A stretch of 64,000 bases of DNA from Kroppenstedtia guangzhouensis. Its GTDB lineage: Bacteria; Bacillota; Bacilli; Thermoactinomycetales; DSM-45169. The stretch covers positions 297,001 to 361,000 of the forward strand of contig NZ_BMEX01000004.1 in the NCBI RefSeq assembly GCF_014637345.1, in the 5' to 3' direction. The position numbers were made by a program, and so were the translations under genes. The notes beneath the pieces were generated by a model, which did not search any database, was not told the DNA's origin, and worked only from the letters and a program-made list of their open reading frames with translations. This document shows positions 59,884-64,000 of the stretch, piece by piece. Numbering within the stretch: position 1 is the stretch's first letter; every line of letters starts with the position of its first letter.

Positions 59884-60738
59884 CTAAGAGGCGGTCCGTT
59901 CAAATGTAAAGCCTTCTCCCAAAACATCCCGCACATCATGCACCACCAGAAAGGCAGAAGGATCCACCTGATGAACACACTGTTTCAATCTGGGCAGTTC
60001 CTGGCGGTTGATCACAATATACAAAACCTCTTTATCTGTCCTGGTATAGCCGCCCCGCCCCTTAAGGAGGGTAACTCCCCGTTCCATTTCGTGAGTGATT
60101 TTATCGGAGATGGCAACGGCAGAGTTGGAGATGATGGTAACCGCTTTACGGGCATCCATTCCCTCAACAACCAGATCCACCACACGCGCCCCGATAAACA
60201 CGGCAACAAGGGTGTACATCACCTTTTCGCGGCCGATTACAAAATAAGCCCCCATCAACACCAGCAGATCGAAGGCGAATAAGGAGCGGCCGATACTCCA
60301 CCCCAGGTATTTATGACCCAGCCGGGCCAGAATAGAAGCTCCGCCCGTGGTTCCCCCGGCACGAAACACCAGTCCGAGACCGACTCCCACGAACACCCCA
60401 GTAAAAAGTGAGGCCAGCAATGTGTCATCGGAAATCGGATCGCCCCAGGAATCAGTGATGGCCAGAAAAAAGGAAGAAGCGATCGTTCCGATGATCGTAT
60501 AAATCATGGTACGCTTGTCCAACACTTTAAAACCGAGAAAGAACAAAGGAATATTTAATGCCAGGTTGACCAGTCCCGGTGACCATTCAAACAAATAATA
60601 GGTGATAATGGTGATCCCGGCGATCCCACCTTCGGCTAACTTGTTGGGAATGGCAAAATAGTTGATACCCAGGGCAAAAATAAAAGATCCTGCCAGAATG
60701 AGGATCATTTCCTTCAGGGTATTTTTGGAAAAAGTCAC
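59884..60738 (-). CDS. YitT-family membrane protein
   Basis: A 284-residue protein: several N-terminal helices (ILAGSFIFALGINYFAIPNK; GIAGITIITYYLF), AGGTTGGASILARLGHKYLG, and a cytosolic C-terminal DUF2179 domain (GVTLLKGRGGYTRTDKEVLY). The family is widespread in Bacillus; function unproven. The start at 60738 lacks a perfect site (GGAGGCGAG). Confidence 0.85.
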   Translation of the reverse strand: MTFSKNTLKEMILILAGSFIFALGINYFAIPNKLAEGGIAGITIITYYLFEWSPGLVNLALNIPLFFLGFKVLDKRTMIYTIIGTIASSFFLAITDSWGDPISDDTLLASLFTGVFVGVGLGLVFRAGGTTGGASILARLGHKYLGWSIGRSLFAFDLLVLMGAYFVIGREKVMYTLVAVFIGARVVDLVVEGMDARKAVTIISNSAVAISDKITHEMERGVTLLKGRGGYTRTDKEVLYIVINRQELPRLKQCVHQVDPSAFLVVHDVRDVLGEGFTFERTAS

Positions 60739-61088
60739 CCAGACTCGCCTCCTTTACAAGGTTTTAAGATCTTCACATAAAATCCATTATACAAAGGCAG
60801 AAGCCACCGGACAACGGGAAAATTGCACCGTCTCAGCAACACAAAAACAACCGGGATCACGAGGATAAGCCGATCTTTCTCTCCATCGGGTATTCCACCT
60901 GCCATTGGTGTCATGTTCCACTTTAGAACCTGAGTCATTTAACCTATAAGCGACTGCACTAACCCCATAAAACTTCCGCAATACAGCTATAGCTGGATTT
61001 TTTCTTTTCACAACTAAAGTCCTATTGGTTAGGAAAGTCAAGATAAACTATAATCCAGTTGACGAACTCTTCCAAAAAGGGAGCGTGG
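60739..61088. other. Gap before the toxin locus
   Basis: 350 bases. The minus strand is open over 60787-61041 but has no ribosome site, and its codons look random in parts, so I do not call a gene. AAAAAGGGAG near 61075 is the ribosome site for the toxin frame. Confidence 0.4.
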
Positions 61089-61107
61089 TTGATTAGATTT
61101 TTTACGT

Positions 61108-62750
61108 TTGCTCCTTCGAAAGGTAAGAAGCAGAAGAGGCTCCCCCACCGTTGAATATGTGTTTGTGGTGGTGGCCGCCGCGATGTTGGCGGGAATTGTG
61201 GTCGGAATTGTAAAAAGTGAGCCGGTGCAGGCATCCTTGCGACAAGTTATTCTTTGCTCTGTTCCCTTCCTTTACGATGAAAACGGAGAACCTTCCTGTA
61301 AGGCCGGGAAGTACATGGCCAAAGAAGACCCGGAGCCGGAACCTCCAACGGAAGAACCAAATCCTCTTCAATTGGTCACAAAGCCTGACCTTGAAAACCA
61401 ACCCCGGCCAGTAAAGAGTGATCCACATTGGTATGAATGTGCACTAAGCTGGGACTGCATCAAGAAAAAAGGGGGAGAGCTTCTTTCTGGCCCCAGTGAA
61501 GAAAAGAAAAAGCAGTTGCGTGAAGAGCGTATAAAAAGGCTTCTTCAGGAAGCACGTAAACACTGTGGAAACGATCAGGAATGCATTTCCAACTATGTCG
61601 GGAAGCGGATTGCGTATGATCAGATAGGAAAACATCCCCAACTAAAAGGTTTGATTGGCTTTTCCAAGCTGATTGGTGCTATCACCGGGGTCGATCCGTT
61701 TTTTGAGTTAGTCAGTTTTGGAATGGATCATCCCGAATTTACCATCGGTTTAGCCGCAACCATCATTGCTCTCTTTGTATCCCCTCCCCTTGGGGGAACG
61801 ATGCTGGTCAGTGGAGCCATTTCCGGCGGGGTTTCGTGGCTTCAGGGAAACGATTTAAGCACCATCCTGCGGGATGCGGGAATCGGTGGATTTGCAGGAG
61901 TCTTCGGTTATGGTGTGTTCGCCGGGGTCACCCGATATGTGGGAGCCAAATTGGCGCAATCCACGCTCAGTCCATTCATACAGAAGTGGTTGCCCAAGAT
62001 CATCGGCGGCGGCAGTGGAGGAGTGGCGGATCAATCGGCTTTTGACTGGTTGAGAGACCGGAAATTCGATTGGAAAAGTGCCACCATTGCCGGCATGATC
62101 GGCATATTGATCCCCTATGCCGGAGCAGTCCTCGACGGCTCCCCCGCCTTGGGAAAACAGTTGCAACAAATGATCCCCGGTGTCTCCGGCGACGGCACAC
62201 TGGCGATGCCGTGGGTGAAGAAAAACGGGCAGGAAGCGGCGGAGGGGTATAACAAGGCTACAGGTAAGGGTGGAGGAACGGCTAAGAAGGAATTTAAGGC
62301 AGGAACACCAGAGCATAAAGCCCAAAGATGGAAAGAGTATAAGGAAGGCGGAGGAACATGGAGTTACGAGCGTTGGAGTAAAGTGTATGAAAGCAATATG
62401 CAAAGGGCAAAAAAGCTCAGAAGACCATGGATGATTATCATAAGAGAATTGGCTGGGGAGAACGAGAAGTAGAGGTGACTATAAATGGCCATACAAGGGT
62501 ATTAGATATTGCTGACCTTAAAAATCAAAGAGCAATCGAACACAAAACAAGAACGGGAGAAACACCAAGATCAGGATATTTTTCTCTGACAGAGGAGATA
62601 AAATGGGAGGTTGAAAGAGATGCGATGTTGGTTAAGGAAGACTGGGATATAACTTGGGTTTTTGAAGATGCGAGAGCAAGCCAGCCATTGCTGGAGGCTA
62701 TCCGAGAGGCAGGGATCAAGTACAAAATTATTGAGAAAGGTGGGACATGA
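61108..62750 (+). CDS. Polymorphic toxin, prepilin-like N-terminus, -1 frameshift before nuclease domain
   Basis: Zero frame (61108-62472) gives 454 residues: GSPTVEYVFVVVAAAMLAGI (a G/E+5 prepilin-like helix), a proline- and glutamate-rich linker, helical hydrophobic segments, then a C-terminal GTPEHKAQRWKEYKEGG, WSYERWSKVYESN. At 62409-62415 lies A-AAA-AAG. A -1 shift there continues QKTMDDYHKRIGWGEREVEV, then RVLDIADLKNQRAIEHKT, then YFSLTEEIKWEVERDA, ending at 62750 (547 residues). Only this form has the LDIAD...EHK nuclease-like core. Without the shift the protein ends in 17 unrelated residues. TTG 61089 behind AAAAAGGGAG is in another frame, so a second frameshift near the N-terminus is possible. 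Confidence 0.7.
62409..62415 (+). promoter_or_regulatory. A-AAA-AAG slippery heptamer
   Basis: The zero-frame codons are GCA AAA AAG; a -1 slip lands exactly in the frame that holds the conserved toxin core. This is the same heptamer and phasing as in E. coli dnaX. A Shine-Dalgarno-like AGGG lies only two bases upstream; a strong downstream hairpin is not obvious. Confidence 0.55.
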
Positions 62751-63191
62751 TTGAGCGACAAAAAAGTACTCAACATAGAAGAGGAGAATGACAACTTCCA
62801 ATATTGGCTGATGGAAATGGGGGATCTTTTAGACGAGTTTGTGGAGGAAATGCCGAGTGAGCTTCAATTGGACTACTCTCCGCAATCGCTTCTGCGCCTG
62901 GAAGAATGGATCATTTCCAACTACAAAACCATTCCCGAAATCGAATCAAACAGCGCAATATTGGACAAACTTGCAAGGTATGTAGGAGAAACCTTCAGAA
63001 GAAATATTGGTGGTATATGGGAGATTCCTTTGGACAATCCCAAGTATGTCTTCTATGGAATTCCGCAGATTGTGTTTAAAGATGAAACTATTTCTCCTTT
63101 TTGTCCACTGATCTCCATTACTACCTGTGTGGATCGTAGAAGGGGAGATTCGCTTTACAGAAGATTTATGAATAGGACTCGATCTAACTAA
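62751..63191 (+). CDS. Probable cognate immunity protein
   Basis: A 146-residue soluble acidic protein: NFQYWLMEMGDLLDEFVEEM, LLRLEEWIISNYKTIPE, then YVGETFRRNIGGIWEIPLDN and YVFYGIPQIVF. The YVGETFRRNxGG core is known in proteins that follow nuclease-type polymorphic toxins. TTG 62751 comes directly after the -1-frame toxin stop at 62748-62750, with AAGGTGGG before it. That spacing suits the full-length, shifted toxin, not the 454-residue product. A terminator follows. Confidence 0.72.
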   Translation: MSDKKVLNIEEENDNFQYWLMEMGDLLDEFVEEMPSELQLDYSPQSLLRLEEWIISNYKTIPEIESNSAILDKLARYVGETFRRNIGGIWEIPLDNPKYVFYGIPQIVFKDETISPFCPLISITTCVDRRRGDSLYRRFMNRTRSN

Positions 63192-63195
63192 GTAA

Positions 63196-63224
63196 ACACC
63201 CCCTCCAAAACGGAGGGGGTTTGG
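63196..63224 (+). terminator. Intrinsic terminator after the immunity gene
   Basis: ACACCCCCTCC/GGAGGGGGTTT stem around AAAAC. Confidence 0.7.
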
Positions 63225-63459
63225 ATGTTCTTAGCCTAAAAGAGTTGGTTACTCTTCCAAACGGGAAAAGGACAGACTGGTCTGTTAAATTTGATAATGG
63301 TACTCGGGCAACTGTTCAACTTCGATCTGTTTATGCGGGATGCGGGGAAAGATGCAACTAGTGGATAGAGAAGTCCATGCAAAAGCTGGACATACAGGTG
63401 GTAGAGAAATTTGGGGTGGAGGGGAAGAAGCCGGAAAAGGTAAATATCGAGGTGAATAA
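63221..63459 (+). pseudogene. Orphan toxin C-terminal tip, frameshifted
   Basis: One frame reads LKELVTLPNGKRTDWSVKFD, then NGTRATVQLRSVYAGCGER and stop (63361). The next frame reads VDREVHAKAGHTGGREIWGG and stops at 63459. The HAKAGHTGGREIWG pattern with histidines resembles the end of an HNH-like or RNase-like toxin tip. It has no start codon with a ribosome site, and lies directly before a SUKH immunity gene, as in toxin cassettes parked downstream of a main toxin. Confidence 0.5.
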
Positions 63460-63461
63460 TA

Positions 63462-63956
63462 TTGGTCAAGTGGCTGGATACAGATGAACCAGTAAAAAAA
63501 GAAGATATTGAGCATGTTGAAAAAGAATTTGGAATTCGTTTCCCTATTGACTATGCGGAGTACGCAATGCAGAATCATGGTGGTGTTCCTGATCCAAACT
63601 ACTTTGACTTTGAGGGTCGGAAGGGAGCAGTTTTTGAACGGTTGTTAAGTTATGATGAAACACAGCCGCACTACATTTTAAAGGAGTATCACTGGATCAA
63701 AACACGCTTACCGAGGAAAGTGTATCCCATCGGAAGCGATCCTTTTGGTAACTACATTTGCTTTAGCTATCGTGAGAATGAGTCAAATCCGTGCATTGTC
63801 TTTTGGGATCATGAGAAGACCAGTCCTAAAACTGCTATCAGTTATGTATGCGATTCATTTTCTGAGTTGATTTCTAAGTTGTATGAAGCAGATACAGGCT
63901 ATGTCCCAAAAATCGTGGAAATTGAAAGTGGCGGTCTCCTAAACCGTTTGGTATAA
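63462..63956 (+). CDS. SMI1/KNR4 (SUKH) family immunity protein
   Basis: A 164-residue SUKH protein: EDIEHVEKEFGIRFPIDYAE near the start, GGVPDPNYFDFEGRKG and YPIGSDPFGNYICF later. SUKH proteins neutralise several polymorphic toxin nucleases. TTG 63462 follows GAGGTG at 63449. It is the likely partner of the orphan toxin tip before it. The coding end overlaps a long hairpin that covers the next gene's ribosome site. Confidence 0.85.
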   Translation: MVKWLDTDEPVKKEDIEHVEKEFGIRFPIDYAEYAMQNHGGVPDPNYFDFEGRKGAVFERLLSYDETQPHYILKEYHWIKTRLPRKVYPIGSDPFGNYICFSYRENESNPCIVFWDHEKTSPKTAISYVCDSFSELISKLYEADTGYVPKIVEIESGGLLNRLV

Positions 63957-63992
63957 CGGTGGTGGACAAACCAAGAAGGAGAAACCGCCACT
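63927..63992 (+). promoter_or_regulatory. Hairpin covering the ribosome site of the next gene
   Basis: AGTGGCGGT (63927-63935) is a perfect complement of ACCGCCACT (63984-63992), and CTCCT (63936-63940) pairs with AGGAG (63977-63981), the ribosome site. The stem ends directly at ATG 63993. Translation of the SUKH gene's last codons would open the left arm, so expression may be coupled. Confidence 0.6.
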
Positions 63993-64000
63993 ATGAAAAG
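63993..64000 (+). CDS. Start of a next gene, cut by the window edge
   Basis: ATG 63993, with AAGGAG at 63976-63981, opens MK and leaves the window. It may be another member of the toxin-immunity set. Confidence 0.5.

Noticed and set aside
60787..61041. Minus-strand frame before the toxin locus
   Set aside because: No ribosome site and no recognised domain; part of it looks random. It could still be a gene remnant.
1..64000. CRISPR arrays, tRNA and rRNA genes
   Set aside because: No regularly spaced direct repeats and no clover-leaf or rRNA-like sequence was seen. The interspersed repeats are single, dispersed and palindromic.

Overview
This 64 kb window looks like chromosome from a moderately GC-rich, Gram-positive, endospore-forming member of the Bacillales. 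The gene families fit Bacillaceae or Thermoactinomycetaceae; that placement is inference from gene content. The evidence includes a cotJA-cotJB-cotJC spore-coat operon, a Spo0E-like phosphatase, a Bacillus-type Fnr with a C-terminal [4Fe-4S] cysteine cluster, mccA-mccB, HemQ, and a scattered yutM/yuzB/yuzD/yumC/ndh/yuiB/yuiD gene set known from Bacillus. Strong AGGAGG-type ribosome binding sites and GTG/TTG starts are common.

Layout. 0-10 kb: the 3' end of an NCS2 nucleobase permease, an MFS exporter behind two terminators, fnr, a decayed tripartite tricarboxylate transporter locus, cotJABC, an acyl-CoA-dehydrogenase-like flavoprotein and recQ. 10-20 kb: a frameshifted metallo-beta-lactamase-fold gene, three VOC genes (two damaged), a Rieske fusion protein, an ECF sigma factor fused to a large C-terminal domain, sfsA, a tandem DivIVA-domain protein, and an ABC-F gene behind a leader-peptide attenuator. 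20-27 kb: a PQQ-type sugar dehydrogenase lipoprotein, gabD-like, glcD-glcF, then a graveyard with LysR and M20 peptidase stumps and a dead IS607-type element. 27-38 kb: an OPT transporter, a PqqD-domain protein, and an oligopeptide ABC operon with two substrate-binding lipoproteins. 38-60 kb: Fe-S assembly, sulfur amino-acid metabolism, redox enzymes, HemQ, small membrane proteins, asparaginase, a GH25 hydrolase and two tandem truncated haemoglobins. 60-64 kb: a YitT-family protein and a polymorphic-toxin locus.

Three things stand out. First, the toxin at 61.1-62.75 kb has a prepilin-like N-terminus, and its nuclease-like C-terminal domain is out of frame by -1. The junction is an A-AAA-AAG heptamer of the dnaX slippery type. 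An immunity-like gene starts directly after the -1-frame stop, followed by an orphan toxin tip and a SUKH immunity gene. Second, a family of roughly 105-170 bp fold-back repeats (seven copies, five locations in non-coding gaps plus two more) is scattered through the window; three copies end on the stop codon of a neighbouring gene. Third, the ABC-F gene has a complete attenuation leader: promoter, 38-codon leader peptide inside a long inverted repeat, then an intrinsic terminator.

Pseudogenes are frequent: the tct relic, MBL-fold gene, two VOC genes, LysR, M20, tnpA/tnpB, a DUF2157 gene and the orphan toxin. Several frameshifts lie in or near homopolymers and a run of 19 G is present, so some could be assembly errors. 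No tRNA, rRNA or CRISPR array was recognised.
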